This document shows, piece after piece, positions 20,557 to 29,776 of a stretch of 64,000 nt of DNA (the stretch's first letter is position 1; each line of letters starts with the position of its first letter). The notes beneath the pieces were generated by a model. The model saw nothing but the letters and a program-made list of their open reading frames with translations. It was not told where the DNA came from and did no database searches. The translations under genes were made by a program, and so were the position numbers. The stretch comes from Acetobacteraceae bacterium (lineage in GTDB: Bacteria > Pseudomonadota > Alphaproteobacteria > Acetobacterales > Acetobacteraceae), in NCBI GenBank assembly GCA_003164135.1, contig PLSD01000102.1, forward strand, positions 62,001 through 126,000, written 5' to 3'.

Positions 20557-20632
20557 GGGGCTATAGCTCAATTGGTAGAGCGCCTGCATGGCATGCAGGA
20601 GGTCAGCGGTTCGATTCCGCTTAGCTCCACCA
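20557..20632 (+). tRNA. tRNA-Ala (anticodon GGC)
   Basis: A complete 76-base cloverleaf with encoded CCA. The acceptor GGGGCTA pairs with TAGCTCC and contains the G3-T70 wobble that marks alanine tRNAs. The D arm is AGCTCAATTGGTAGAGC, the anticodon arm is CCTGC-ATGGCAT-GCAGG (anticodon GGC), and the T arm contains GGTTCGATTCC. It is divergent from tRNA-Thr; the 84 bases between them must hold both promoters. It is followed 29 bases later by the convergent end of ohr. Confidence 0.96.
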
Positions 20633-20661
20633 TTCCCCTTTCTATCAGGCCACCGTTTTTA

Positions 20662-21084
20662 TCAGGCCACTGTCAGTTGCACGTCCACGGTCTTATGGAT
20701 CGCGTTGGAATACGGGCAAACGATATGCGCCTTCTGCACCAAGTCTTCGAGCACCACTTTATCAACGCCCGGAGACGTGATCGTCAGCGCGGCGGTAATG
20801 CCAAATCCCTTGCCGTCATCGCGCGGCCCAATGCCGATTTTCGCTGCCACCTTCGTCTCGGGCGGCAGCTTCACCTTCTCCTTGCCGGCCACAACTTTCA
20901 GCGCCCCCAGAAAACACGCGGAATAGCCGACCGAAAACAGCTGTTCTGGATTGGTGCCCGGCCCGCCATCGCCGCCCAATTCCTTTGGGGTGCTAAACTG
21001 CACCGCCACCTTCCCGTCGTCGGTTGCGCCCTCGCCGGTCCGCCCGCCGGTCGCATGGCCGTAAGCATGATATAAAGCTTGCAT
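20662..21084 (-). CDS. ohr: Organic hydroperoxide resistance protein (Ohr)
   Basis: Cysteine peroxidase that reduces organic hydroperoxides, including fatty-acid hydroperoxides, in the cytoplasm. The 140-residue OsmC/Ohr-fold protein has both catalytic cysteines in their usual contexts: VGYSACFLGAL and KAHIVCPYSNA. The N-terminal TGGRTGE and the NPEQLF segment are also typical of Ohr rather than OsmC. The start at 21084 follows GGAGG by five bases. No OhrR regulator is adjacent. A short inverted repeat CTCCGG...CCGGAG lies at the 5' end, but I cannot assign it to a regulator. Confidence 0.93.
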   Translation of the reverse strand: MQALYHAYGHATGGRTGEGATDDGKVAVQFSTPKELGGDGGPGTNPEQLFSVGYSACFLGALKVVAGKEKVKLPPETKVAAKIGIGPRDDGKGFGITAALTITSPGVDKVVLEDLVQKAHIVCPYSNAIHKTVDVQLTVA

Positions 21085-21132
21085 TTAATCCTCCGGTTTT
21101 GAGTTCAGCTCCGGAGATTTGGGGCTGGACAC

Positions 21133-24114
21133 TCAGCAATCAACCAGAGCCGCCTGCAAAGCCCCGGCAACGGTGGCATTAAACGCGGCAAAGCCGTTTT
21201 CCGCTTCCAGCCGCGTCAGGGCTTTCGCGCGGGTCGCTGTCCACAGCGCCTCGTCACGGTACAGCCGGGCAATCTGCCGTGCAAAACCGCGCGCATCATC
21301 CAACGCGGCGGAGAGAAGCTCACCGCCCCCCCAGCCAAGCTGCACCTCCAGCAGGTCGGTCACCACGCAAGGCAAGCCAAACGAGGCACTCTCGTACACC
21401 TTATACGGCGTCCCGGCGGCAAACCGCGTCGGGGCAACAAACACACGCGCCGCGTTGTAGAACGGCGCCAGATCACCCACCGCGCCGTGCAATTTTATGC
21501 GCTTGTGTTTAAACGGCGAAAAATCAATCCCCGGCGCGGTGTAGCCCACCACATGCAGCACCGGCGCTTCGCCCATCTCTGCCGTCAACGCCGGTAGAAC
21601 TTCCCGCAAATACCACGCCAGCGAGTCCAGGTTCGGACTATCCACCTGGTGAATCCCCGCGACAAACAACAACCCGTCCCGCGCCGCGAATCCGGCCGGC
21701 GTCGGCGCTGCCTCGCGCGCCGTGCCGAGCAAGCTGGTCTGCTCCAGCCCAATCGCCTGTAACTGCGCCACCTCACGCACGTTCACCGCCAAAATCCGCG
21801 TGCAAGCTTCCGTTCCGGCAAACTCCGCCCGCAACGCGGCACCCAGGTCAAAATCCCCGCCGTGCAACGCCGCCTCCCGGTTGGCCACCACCGCCTCGGT
21901 ATCCAGCACCACCGGCACGCGCGCCGGGTCCAACCCACCCTTACGCAACAGCAAAGCAATCCGCGCAAAATTATGCGTGCGCGCCACCCACACCAGATCA
22001 TAAAAATTCCGCCGTTCCGCGAGGAACTCCGCCAGCCCGGTAAAATTCCGGTCATGCAGCACCTCCACCCCCTCCGGCAAATCCCCGAACAGGCTCATCA
22101 CGTCATACGCAGCGCCGTTCACCGGGAACACATGCACCTCATACCCCGCCGCCGCGATCGCACGCACCACATCGTTGGAACGCACAAACCCCGACCCCAG
22201 CCGGCGCAACGGCACCGTATCCTCAATGAACAACACACGCGGCTTTGTACTCCGGCTCCGCGCCGCCACCAGCGTCTTGTCCGAAGGCGCATGCTGGATT
22301 TTTAAAAACACCGCGTGTTTCTTCTTAAAAATCCGCCGCCCCCGCCGCATCAGCGCCATCGAGGCCTCAGTAGTCGCCGCACTGCCGAACTCCAGATGGT
22401 GCACCTGCACATCAGGATCATAAACCACCCTGTACCCCGCGCCGATCATACGCACGCACAAATCCACATCCTCGAAATACGCCGGCGCAAACGCTTCATC
22501 AAACCCGCCCAGTGCCCGCACCAATTCCGCGCGGCACAGCAAAAACACCGCCGAGCAATAATCCACATCACGCAAAAAATTCGCCTCGGCTGCCAGCGGC
22601 GAGGCATCGCGCATATAACCAATGGTGGTGCCCTCATTCCAGATGATCGAGCCCGCCTCCTGCAACAATCCGTTGGTACGAATTATCTTGCCGCCCACCG
22701 CGCCAATATCCTCACTCCCCCGCAACCGCGCCAGCGCCGCGTCCACGGCGCCATGCGCCAGCTCAATATCATTGTTCAAAAACAGCAGGGCTGGCGCCGT
22801 GACATGCGCCAGCGCCACATTGCAGCCGCGCAAAAAGCCAATATTGCTCTCCATGCGCAAAATCTTTGCCCCGCGCACATAATCGGCAATCCGCCTGGTA
22901 TCGTCAGTGGAGTCATTATCCACCACAATCAACTCAATCGCCGCCGCAAAATTATCCCGCAGCGAGGCCAACGCCAGCATCGTCAGCTCAAACCGGTTAA
23001 ACACCACCACCACCACACTGAGCACCGGCGGCACATCCAGCGTAAAATCCAATTTATGCCGTGCAAATAGCGCCAAATTCTGCCGCGCCTTTTTCACAAA
23101 CAACTCGCGCGTCAACGCCTCGCTCAAACTCGGCCGCTCCTCCGGCGGGCAATACGGCAAATTCTCCACCAGCCCCACCAACCGCAAATGTGCAAACGCA
23201 TCGCGCACCTCGCCCGCATTCAAATCGTTGCGCACACGCTCGTTCATGTCGCGGTAGTAAACCAGGTCAATCCCCACCGCCGGCTGGCGCAACTCGAACG
23301 CGCCATATTGCACAAACTGCTGGTATGCGCTGCGATAAAACCCCTGCTCAATCGCCGCCGCGATATCCGGATGCCGCTTGCGGTAAAAACCTTCAGAGAA
23401 TTGCGGCACCGGATCCAAATGCTCCGCCGCCTCGCTGGTCAAATAATGCTGTATCGCCGAGCCATACCGCCCACGCGCGATTTCCGCCTTCGCGCCCGGA
23501 TGATGCTCCACATACCAGGCGGGATCAAAATACACCGACGGCGCCAGCTCCTCCTCCCCGCCCCCCAGCCGATTCAAAAAATGCACATACGGCCCATGCA
23601 AATCCACGTCCGCGCCATCCACCCCGGCATCAATGCCACCCGCGCGGTAATACTGCGCATCGAACAAAAAATGCCCCATCCGCCGCTCCCGCTGCCCCGA
23701 GCGCAAATAGTGGTCATACCGCCCGTAACACCCATGCTGGCCGAGGTTGTCCAGCGTCATATCCTCGTACAAATCCGCATACAGCGCATCGTCGAACAGC
23801 CAGTGCGGCGAGACCCCACGGTGCCCATGCTGGCAGTAATGGTCAAAGCCGGACTGATAACTCCCCCCGCGCACCAGCACCGCAATGTCCGGGTTGCGCG
23901 CCAGGTAAAACCCCTCGTCGAACAACGGGCTCGGACTATGCCCCAGCCTTGCCCCCACGCGCAGGTAATACAGCAACGCCGCTTCCGGCGGCTTATCCTG
24001 GCAAAGCACCCGCGCATCGGCGTGGCGGCGCAAATACCACCCCCGGTCGAACACCGCCCAGGCCGGTTTTATCACGCAGGCTGGGTCGAGCAGTTGGTAC
24101 GCTGGGTAAGGCAT
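21133..24114 (-). CDS. Large bifunctional glycosyltransferase (GT2 plus C-terminal GT4-like domain) with N-terminal repeats
   Basis: About 993 residues in three parts. Residues about 20-300 hold six or seven repeats with a period near 43 residues, each opening FD-x-x-(F/W)Y(L/V)xx(N/H)PD, for example FDEGFYLARNPDIAV and FDPAWYVEHHPG. Residues about 365-600 form a GT2 domain: VVVVFNRFELTML, IVVDNDSTDDT, NIGFLRGCN, LFLNNDIEL and FDEAFAPAYFEDVDLCVRM. Residues about 645-990 resemble a GT4-type transferase, with VPVVLDTEA, VAPTRFAAGTPYKVYESAS and FGLPCVVTDL. ATG 24114 is preferred (AGG five bases upstream); a TTG at 24147 is in frame. Such proteins build O-antigen, exopolysaccharide or glycoprotein glycans. 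The acceptor is unknown and no polysaccharide cluster surrounds it. Confidence 0.85.
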   Translation of the reverse strand: MPYPAYQLLDPACVIKPAWAVFDRGWYLRRHADARVLCQDKPPEAALLYYLRVGARLGHSPSPLFDEGFYLARNPDIAVLVRGGSYQSGFDHYCQHGHRGVSPHWLFDDALYADLYEDMTLDNLGQHGCYGRYDHYLRSGQRERRMGHFLFDAQYYRAGGIDAGVDGADVDLHGPYVHFLNRLGGGEEELAPSVYFDPAWYVEHHPGAKAEIARGRYGSAIQHYLTSEAAEHLDPVPQFSEGFYRKRHPDIAAAIEQGFYRSAYQQFVQYGAFELRQPAVGIDLVYYRDMNERVRNDLNAGEVRDAFAHLRLVGLVENLPYCPPEERPSLSEALTRELFVKKARQNLALFARHKLDFTLDVPPVLSVVVVVFNRFELTMLALASLRDNFAAAIELIVVDNDSTDDTRRIADYVRGAKILRMESNIGFLRGCNVALAHVTAPALLFLNNDIELAHGAVDAALARLRGSEDIGAVGGKIIRTNGLLQEAGSIIWNEGTTIGYMRDASPLAAEANFLRDVDYCSAVFLLCRAELVRALGGFDEAFAPAYFEDVDLCVRMIGAGYRVVYDPDVQVHHLEFGSAATTEASMALMRRGRRIFKKKHAVFLKIQHAPSDKTLVAARSRSTKPRVLFIEDTVPLRRLGSGFVRSNDVVRAIAAAGYEVHVFPVNGAAYDVMSLFGDLPEGVEVLHDRNFTGLAEFLAERRNFYDLVWVARTHNFARIALLLRKGGLDPARVPVVLDTEAVVANREAALHGGDFDLGAALRAEFAGTEACTRILAVNVREVAQLQAIGLEQTSLLGTAREAAPTPAGFAARDGLLFVAGIHQVDSPNLDSLAWYLREVLPALTAEMGEAPVLHVVGYTAPGIDFSPFKHKRIKLHGAVGDLAPFYNAARVFVAPTRFAAGTPYKVYESASFGLPCVVTDLLEVQLGWGGGELLSAALDDARGFARQIARLYRDEALWTATRAKALTRLEAENGFAAFNATVAGALQAALVDC

Positions 24115-24177
24115 TGAATCCTGGATTTTTACTTCTCCAGGTTGCAATCTAAACCGATAAAGTCAATGTCCGGTTGT

Positions 24178-25431
24178 TTATTTCTCGCTCAGCACCACAA
24201 AAATTGCCCGCGTCAGCTGCGCCAGCTCCGCCTCCCCAATCGTAAACGCCGGCGTCAGATACAAAATACTCCGGAACGGCCGCACCCACACCCCCTGCGC
24301 CACCAGCGCCATGCGCAGCGCCGCCGGGTTGGCAATCTCCGCCAGCTCCACCACGCCGATCGCCCCCAGCACCCGCACGTCCACCACCCCAGGCAATCCC
24401 CGGCACGGCTCCAGCTCACGCGCCAGCTGCGCGGAAATCGCCGCCACCTGCGCCAGCCGCGGCTCGCTCTCAAACAAATCCAGCGACGCATTCGCCGCCG
24501 CACACCCCAGCGCATTGGCCATATAAGTCGGCCCATGCATCAGCGCCGTGGCCGGACTGTCCGACAAAAACGCCTCAAACAACGCATCCGTCGCAATCGT
24601 CGCCGCCAGCGGCAGCGTCCCCCCGGTCAACGCCTTGGAAAGCGTGATGATATCCGGCACCACCCCCGCCTGCTCAAAGGCAAACATCGTCCCGGTGCGG
24701 CCAAACCCGGTGAAAATCTCATCGAAAATCAGCGTCAGCCCATACGCATCCGCAGCCCGCCGCAAATGCCGCAGCACTTCGGGTGGATGCAGCACCATCC
24801 CCCCCGCCCCCTGCACCAGCGGCTCCACAATAATCCCCGCCAGCGTATGCGCATGTTCCGCCAAAAACGCATCAAACGCCGCCACGGAAGCCTCGTCGCG
24901 CGGCAACGGCACCACCGGATGCTCCGTCAGCAACCCCGTAAACAGGCTATGCATCCCCTCCTCGGGGTCACAAATCGCCATCGTGCCAAACGTATCGCCG
25001 TGGTAGCCGCCGGTAAACGCCAGTATCTTCGTCCGCCCGCGCTCGCCCCGGTTAAGGCGCGACTGCACCGCGATCTTTATCGCCACTTCCACCGCCACGG
25101 AGCCCGAATCGGTAAAAAACACCCGGTTCAACGGTTCCGGCAGCATCGCCGCCAGCCGCGTGGCAAGCCGGTACGCCGGCTCATGCGCCAGCCCGCCGAA
25201 CATCACATGCGGCACGCGCTCCAACTGCGCAGCCACCGCCTGCCTGATATGCGGATGGTTATAGCCATGGCACGCCGTCCACCAGGAGGCGATGCCGTCG
25301 ACCAGCACCCGCCCATCCTCCAGGTAAATCCGCGCCCCCTCGGTGCGCGCCACCGGCAACGGCAACGGCGCGGTCTGCATCTGCGCATATGGCAGCCAGA
25401 CGTGCCGCCAGCCTTCCTCCAACCAGTTCAC
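24178..25431 (-). CDS. bioA: Adenosylmethionine-8-amino-7-oxononanoate aminotransferase
   Basis: PLP enzyme that makes 7,8-diaminopelargonate from 8-amino-7-oxononanoate, normally with S-adenosylmethionine as amino donor. The 417 residues show class III aminotransferase features: the N-terminal WLPYAQM typical of Bio[38 protein letters not shown], the PLP aspartate in [12 protein letters not shown], and the Schiff-base lysine in TLSKALTGG. The gene overlaps bioB by 4 bases and is second in a bioB-bioA transcript. The downstream neighbour, the glycosyltransferase, is unrelated. Confidence 0.96.
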   Translation of the reverse strand: MNWLEEGWRHVWLPYAQMQTAPLPLPVARTEGARIYLEDGRVLVDGIASWWTACHGYNHPHIRQAVAAQLERVPHVMFGGLAHEPAYRLATRLAAMLPEPLNRVFFTDSGSVAVEVAIKIAVQSRLNRGERGRTKILAFTGGYHGDTFGTMAICDPEEGMHSLFTGLLTEHPVVPLPRDEASVAAFDAFLAEHAHTLAGIIVEPLVQGAGGMVLHPPEVLRHLRRAADAYGLTLIFDEIFTGFGRTGTMFAFEQAGVVPDIITLSKALTGGTLPLAATIATDALFEAFLSDSPATALMHGPTYMANALGCAAANASLDLFESEPRLAQVAAISAQLARELEPCRGLPGVVDVRVLGAIGVVELAEIANPAALRMALVAQGVWVRPFRSILYLTPAFTIGEAELAQLTRAIFVVLSEK

Positions 25432-26387
25432 GATTCGGGCTTGATCCCCAACTTAGCGAACAGTACCTCGTCATGGTTCACCGTGGCGTTCTTCGTGGTC
25501 AGCAACTTATCACCATGAAAAATCGAGTTCGCTCCCGCCAGGAAGCACAAAGCCTGCGTCTCGTCGCTCATCGCCTCGCGCCCCGCGGAAAGCCGCACAT
25601 AGCTCTTCGGCATGGTAATCCGCGTCGCCGCGACCACGCGCACAAAGTCGATCGCATCAATCGGCTCGGCATTGGCCAACGGCGTGCCCTCCACCGCCAC
25701 CAGCGCGTTAATCGGCACGGATTCCGGCGGCTCCGGCAAATTCGCAAGCGTCGCGATCAACCCGGCGCGGTCGCTCTCATCCTCGCCCATGCCCACAATG
25801 CCGCCGCAGCACACGTTAATCCCTGCATCGCGCACGTTCGCCAGCGTATCCAACCGGTCCTGATACGTGCGTGTCGAAATTACTTTTCCGTAATATTCTG
25901 GCGAGGTATCAAGGTTATGGTTGTAATAATCCAGCCCGGCATCCTTCAATTTCGCCGTCTGCGGCACCGTCAGCATGCCCAAGGTTACGCAGGTCTCCAG
26001 CCCCAGGGATTTCACGCCTGCGATCATCTCGCACACATTATCCAGATCATGGTCCTTCGGGCTACGCCAGGCCGCCCCCATGCAAAACCGCGCCGCGCCC
26101 TTCTCCTTGGCCGCCCGCGCCTCGGCCAGCACAGCCTCCACGGCCATCAGCTTGGATGCCTTGGTCCCGGTGTCAGCCCCCGCCGCCTGCGGGCAATAGC
26201 CGCAATCTTCCGGGCAACCGCCGGTTTTGATCGAAAGCAGCGTGGAAATCTGCACCCGCGCCGGGTCAAAATTCTCCCGGTGCACACTCTGCGCGCGGTA
26301 CATCAACTCCGGGAACGGCAGCGCCAGCAACGCGGCAACATCCGCCCGGCTCCAGCGTAAATTCGTGACAATATGGCTGTCGGGCAA
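25428..26387 (-). CDS. bioB: Biotin synthase
   Basis: Radical SAM enzyme that inserts sulfur into dethiobiotin. The 319 residues include the radical SAM cysteines in [12 protein letters not shown], the [10 protein letters not shown] and LGMLTVPQ regions, [11 protein letters not shown], and the conserved arginine/asparagine motifs of BioB in RLSAGRE and GANSIF. The apparent start is TTG at 26387, preceded by AGGAGA at a suitable distance; no ATG precedes the conserved region. It is transcribed divergently from bioD across 66 bases and overlaps bioA. I saw no palindrome matching a known biotin operator in the gap. Confidence 0.96.
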   Translation of the reverse strand: MPDSHIVTNLRWSRADVAALLALPFPELMYRAQSVHRENFDPARVQISTLLSIKTGGCPEDCGYCPQAAGADTGTKASKLMAVEAVLAEARAAKEKGAARFCMGAAWRSPKDHDLDNVCEMIAGVKSLGLETCVTLGMLTVPQTAKLKDAGLDYYNHNLDTSPEYYGKVISTRTYQDRLDTLANVRDAGINVCCGGIVGMGEDESDRAGLIATLANLPEPPESVPINALVAVEGTPLANAEPIDAIDFVRVVAATRITMPKSYVRLSAGREAMSDETQALCFLAGANSIFHGDKLLTTKNATVNHDEVLFAKLGIKPES

Positions 26388-26453
26388 AAGCGGTCTCCTA
26401 ACTGATTGCCATGGAGGTTAAACCCATGCTTCAAAGGAGGAAAGAGTGGAATT

Positions 26454-27143
26454 ATGGTCAGCTATTTTGTTACCGCGACCGGCACTGGCATAGGGAAAAC
26501 CTACGTCACGGCTGGCATTCTCCGGGCGGCGCGCAGAACCGGGAAACTGGCCAGCGCGATCAAGCCCCTGCTTACCGGCTATTCGACGAATCAAGCCGCC
26601 GATTCGGACGCCGCGATTTTGCTCGCGTCCATGGGCAAGAACGTCTCGCGCCAGAACATCGAGGCCATTTCCCCTTGGCGCTTCGCCGCCCCGCTGGCGC
26701 CCGACATGGCCGCCGCGCGTGAGGGCCGCAAGATCGACTTCCCCATGCTCACCAAATTCTGCCAGGTCGCCATCAGCGCCTCTCCCGGCACTTTGCTCAT
26801 CGAGGGTATCGGCGGCGTCGCGGTGCCGCTCAATGAATCCACCCTGGTGTCGGACTGGATTTCCACCTTGCGCATTCCGGCGATCCTGGTGGCGGGAACC
26901 TATCTGGGCACCATCAGCCACACCATCTCCGCCGCGGATTTTCTCGCCTTTCGCGGCGTCAAAATCGCCGCCATCGTACTGAGTGAAAGCGAAAATCCGG
27001 CCACCAGCCTCGAAGAAACCGCCGCCACGCTGGCATACCACCTAAAGCCGCCGATCCACCTGATCCCGCGCAACCTCAACGATCAGGCCTTCCAGAAACT
27101 AGCTGACAGCCTGTTAAATCTTACCTACGCAGGGCCATCTTAA
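26454..27143 (+). CDS. bioD: Dethiobiotin synthetase
   Basis: ATP-dependent carboxylase that closes the ureido ring of dethiobiotin from 7,8-diaminopelargonate and CO2. The 229 residues begin with FVTATGTGIGKTYVTAGIL, containing the BioD P-loop (GTxxGKT). The catalytic lysine context is AIKPLLTGY, the ISPWRFAAPLAPDMAA segment is typical, and LIEGIGGVAVPL contains the EGxGG motif. ATG 26454 is chosen. AAGGAGG is about 13 bases upstream, rather long, and the frame is open to 26406. It is divergent from bioB-bioA. The last 23 bases overlap the convergent mlaF gene. Confidence 0.93.
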   Translation: MVSYFVTATGTGIGKTYVTAGILRAARRTGKLASAIKPLLTGYSTNQAADSDAAILLASMGKNVSRQNIEAISPWRFAAPLAPDMAAAREGRKIDFPMLTKFCQVAISASPGTLLIEGIGGVAVPLNESTLVSDWISTLRIPAILVAGTYLGTISHTISAADFLAFRGVKIAAIVLSESENPATSLEETAATLAYHLKPPIHLIPRNLNDQAFQKLADSLLNLTYAGPS

Positions 27144-27891
27144 TCGGCCCATGCGAGCGGCCATGCGTGAACTGGTCCACCACCGGGTCGGTGCTGGTCA
27201 TCAGCTCACCCGCGGGCCCGGTCCAGCACACCCGCCCCTCATAGAGCATCGCCGCCCGGTCGCCGATCCGCTGCGCGCTCGCCATGTCATGCGTAATGGA
27301 GATCGACGTACTACCGAGTTTTTTCACGCAATCCACAATCAACTCGTCGATCACCGCGCCCATGATCGGGTCCAGCCCGGTGGTCGGCTCGTCAAAAAAC
27401 ATGATCGCCGGTTCCGAGGCAATCGCCCGCGCCAGCGCCACGCGCTTTTGCATCCCGCCCGAGAGTTCCGAGGGTGAAAGCCCCGCCACGTCATCTGCCA
27501 GTCCGACCTGGGCCAGCACCTCAACAGCCTTGGCACGCGCAGCGGCACGTTTTATCTTTTTCTTCGCCAGCAGGCCAAACGTCACGTTTTCCCACACCGG
27601 CAGGCTGTCAAACAGCGCGCCGTTCTGGAACAGCATGCCGATCTGGGCGCGCAACTCCCGTGCCCGCCCGCGCGAGGCTTTCAACACGTCCTCGCCGTCA
27701 ATCTCGATCACCCCGGCATCTGGCGTCACCAGGCCGAGGATGGATTTAATCAGCACGGATTTGCCCGTACCCGAACCGCCGATCACCACCATGCCGGTGC
27801 CCGGCATCACATCCAGGTCAATGCCATCGAGCACCTTCTTCTCGCCGAAGGATTTCTTCAGGCCGCGGATGCGGATTTTCGGAATGCTCAT
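27121..27891 (-). CDS. mlaF: Phospholipid-transport ABC ATPase (MlaF-type)
   Basis: ATPase of an Mla-type ABC system that moves phospholipids between inner and outer membranes and keeps outer-leaflet asymmetry. The 256 residues contain Walker A IGGSGTGKSVLIKS, the Q-loop FQNGALFDSLPVWENV (typical of the MlaF/MKL group), signature LSGGMQKRVALARA, Walker B IMFFDEPTTGLDP and the switch histidine in ITHDMA. It overlaps mlaE by 4 bases. The MlaD and periplasmic MlaC genes expected for a full system are not in the window. Its 3' end overlaps bioD on the other strand by 23 bases. Confidence 0.9.
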   Translation of the reverse strand: MSIPKIRIRGLKKSFGEKKVLDGIDLDVMPGTGMVVIGGSGTGKSVLIKSILGLVTPDAGVIEIDGEDVLKASRGRARELRAQIGMLFQNGALFDSLPVWENVTFGLLAKKKIKRAAARAKAVEVLAQVGLADDVAGLSPSELSGGMQKRVALARAIASEPAIMFFDEPTTGLDPIMGAVIDELIVDCVKKLGSTSISITHDMASAQRIGDRAAMLYEGRVCWTGPAGELMTSTDPVVDQFTHGRSHGPIKMALRR

Positions 27892-28673
27892 TTCACGAAC
27901 AACACTTGGGTGAGAATATAGTCCACCGCGAGGATCAGGATCGAAGCGGTAACCACGGCCGATGTCGTCGCCGCACCCACGCCCTGCGCCCCGCCCTTGG
28001 AGCGGTAGCCGTTGAAACAGCCCATCAGCGAAATAATAAAGCCGAACGCAGCCGCCTTGATCAGACCGGAAACCACGTCCTCGGATTTTAAATTGGTGAA
28101 AGTGCTCACCAGATACGTGGCCGGCGTAAACCCGAGTTTCTCCGTGGACACCAGAAACCCGCCCATCACCCCAAGCACGTCAGCCACCAATACCAGCAGC
28201 GGCATCGCGATAACCCCGGCCACCAGCCTCGGCGCCACCAGATATTTCATCGGCTCGGTCGACAAAGTGGACAGCGCGTCTATCTGGTCGGTCACCCGCA
28301 TGGTGCCAAGCTCGGCCGCCATGGCGGCACCCGCGCGCCCGGAGACCATCAACCCCGCCAGCACCGGCCCCAGCTCACGCGTGACCGAGAGCACGACAAT
28401 ACTGGCAATCGCGCTCTCCGCGTTAAAGCGCGAAAACCCGGTGTAGGACTGCAAGGCCAGCACCATGCCGGTAAACAGCGCGGTCAGCGCCACCACGGGC
28501 AGCGAATAAAACCCAATCTCCATCACGCTGCGGCCAATCAGCCTGGGGTAATACGGCGGGCGGAAAATATGCGAAATGCCCGAGGCCGCGAAAATCCCCA
28601 GCTCGCCGACAAACTCGACCGTACCCAGCACCAGCGCGCCCAGGGCGGCGACCCAATTAAGAAGGAACTTCAT
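27888..28673 (-). CDS. mlaE: MlaE-family ABC permease
   Basis: Inner-membrane permease partner of MlaF. The 261 residues have five or six hydrophobic segments and the MlaE domain features SVMEIGFYSLPVVALTALFT, GMVLALQ, and the conserved ELGPVLAGLMVSGRAGAAMA motif followed by AELGTMRVTDQIDAL. The gene lies between alr and mlaF with 4-base overlaps on both sides, so the three are translated from one message. The combination with alanine racemase joins two envelope functions without an evident mechanistic link. Confidence 0.92.
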   Translation of the reverse strand: MKFLLNWVAALGALVLGTVEFVGELGIFAASGISHIFRPPYYPRLIGRSVMEIGFYSLPVVALTALFTGMVLALQSYTGFSRFNAESAIASIVVLSVTRELGPVLAGLMVSGRAGAAMAAELGTMRVTDQIDALSTLSTEPMKYLVAPRLVAGVIAMPLLVLVADVLGVMGGFLVSTEKLGFTPATYLVSTFTNLKSEDVVSGLIKAAAFGFIISLMGCFNGYRSKGGAQGVGAATTSAVVTASILILAVDYILTQVLFVK

Positions 28674-29740
28674 GCGCCGATATACCGCCGCCGGTAACGG
28701 CGCCCGAGCGAGGTGAGAATTTCATAGCCATTGGTCCCCGCCTCGCGCGCCAGCGCATCCGGCCCGTGCCCTGGGCCAATCAGGCACAGCGCATCGCCGG
28801 GGGAAGCACGCAGGCCGGTCACGTCGAATGTCGTCAGGTCCATTGATACACGGCCTACCAGGGGCACTATGGTATCGTCAAAGTGTGCCGTCGCGGCGTT
28901 GGAGAGCGAGCGCAGGTAACCATCGGCATAACCCACCCCCACGGTGGCAATCCGGCTGGGCCGTTTGGCCACCCAGTCGCCGCCATACCCCACCGCACCG
29001 CCGGCCTCCACCTCATGAATTTCCAAAATCGGCGCGGTCAGCCGCACCACGTCGCGCGTCGGGTTGGCCCTCCCCGGCGTGGGGTTCAGCCCGTACAGCC
29101 CAGCCCCCGGCCGCGCCAGGTCGGAGCCAAACTCCGCCCCCAAAAACATCCCCGAGGAATTGGCAAAACTGGTTTTCACGCCCGGAAACTGCTTCATCAC
29201 CTCGATGAATTTTTGCGCCTGCCGCTGGTTCACGGGCGACTCCGGTATGTCGGAACTGCTCAAATGCGTCAGGATATACTCCAGCCGCAGCCCCTCCAGC
29301 AGCGTCGGATCCTCGCGCAACGCCGCCAGGTCCGCGGCCGAAAGCCCAAGCCGCGCCATGCCGGTATCCACCTGCAAAATCGCAGGCAGAATCTTGCCAC
29401 GCCGAACCGCCTCAGCCCGCCACCAGCCGATCTCGTGCAACGAACCCAGCACGGGAACCAAGTCCTGCGCGTAGCAGTCCCCCGCCTCCTCAGGCAGCAG
29501 CCCATTCAGCACCGCCAGCATCACACCGGGCAGCACCGGCCGCAGCGCCACCGCCTCGGCCACATGTGCCAGAAAAAAATGCTTACACCCCGCCGCCAAC
29601 AGCTTGCGCCCCACCTGTGCCGCGCCCAGGCCATAGGCATTCGCCTTGATGACACCCGCCGTCGCCCCGGTATGCATCGCCGCCAGCGCCCGCCAGTTCC
29701 ACACCACCGCGTCGAGGTTAATTTCCAGCAGAGCCGTCAA
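28670..29740 (-). CDS. alr: Alanine racemase
   Basis: PLP enzyme that makes D-alanine for peptidoglycan. The 356 residues carry the PLP lysine in GVIKANAYGLG at the N-terminal barrel, the FANSSGMFL and RPGAGLYGLNP segments, the second catalytic tyrosine region VGYGGDW and GVGYADGYLR, and the C-terminal GRVSMDLTTFDVT. The length is typical. It is first of the alr-mlaE-mlaF run and lies 36 bases downstream of dnaB on the same strand. The dnaB-alr neighbourhood is common in proteobacteria. Confidence 0.95.
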   Translation of the reverse strand: MTALLEINLDAVVWNWRALAAMHTGATAGVIKANAYGLGAAQVGRKLLAAGCKHFFLAHVAEAVALRPVLPGVMLAVLNGLLPEEAGDCYAQDLVPVLGSLHEIGWWRAEAVRRGKILPAILQVDTGMARLGLSAADLAALREDPTLLEGLRLEYILTHLSSSDIPESPVNQRQAQKFIEVMKQFPGVKTSFANSSGMFLGAEFGSDLARPGAGLYGLNPTPGRANPTRDVVRLTAPILEIHEVEAGGAVGYGGDWVAKRPSRIATVGVGYADGYLRSLSNAATAHFDDTIVPLVGRVSMDLTTFDVTGLRASPGDALCLIGPGHGPDALAREAGTNGYEILTSLGRRYRRRYIGA

Positions 29741-29776
29741 ATTTCGCGCCTACTCATAAACCCTGCGAATGCGCGC

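Noticed and set aside
26388-26453. Biotin operator (BirA or BioR type) between bioB and bioD
   Set aside because: No palindrome resembling TTATMKATAA or a BirA operator was found in the 66-base gap.
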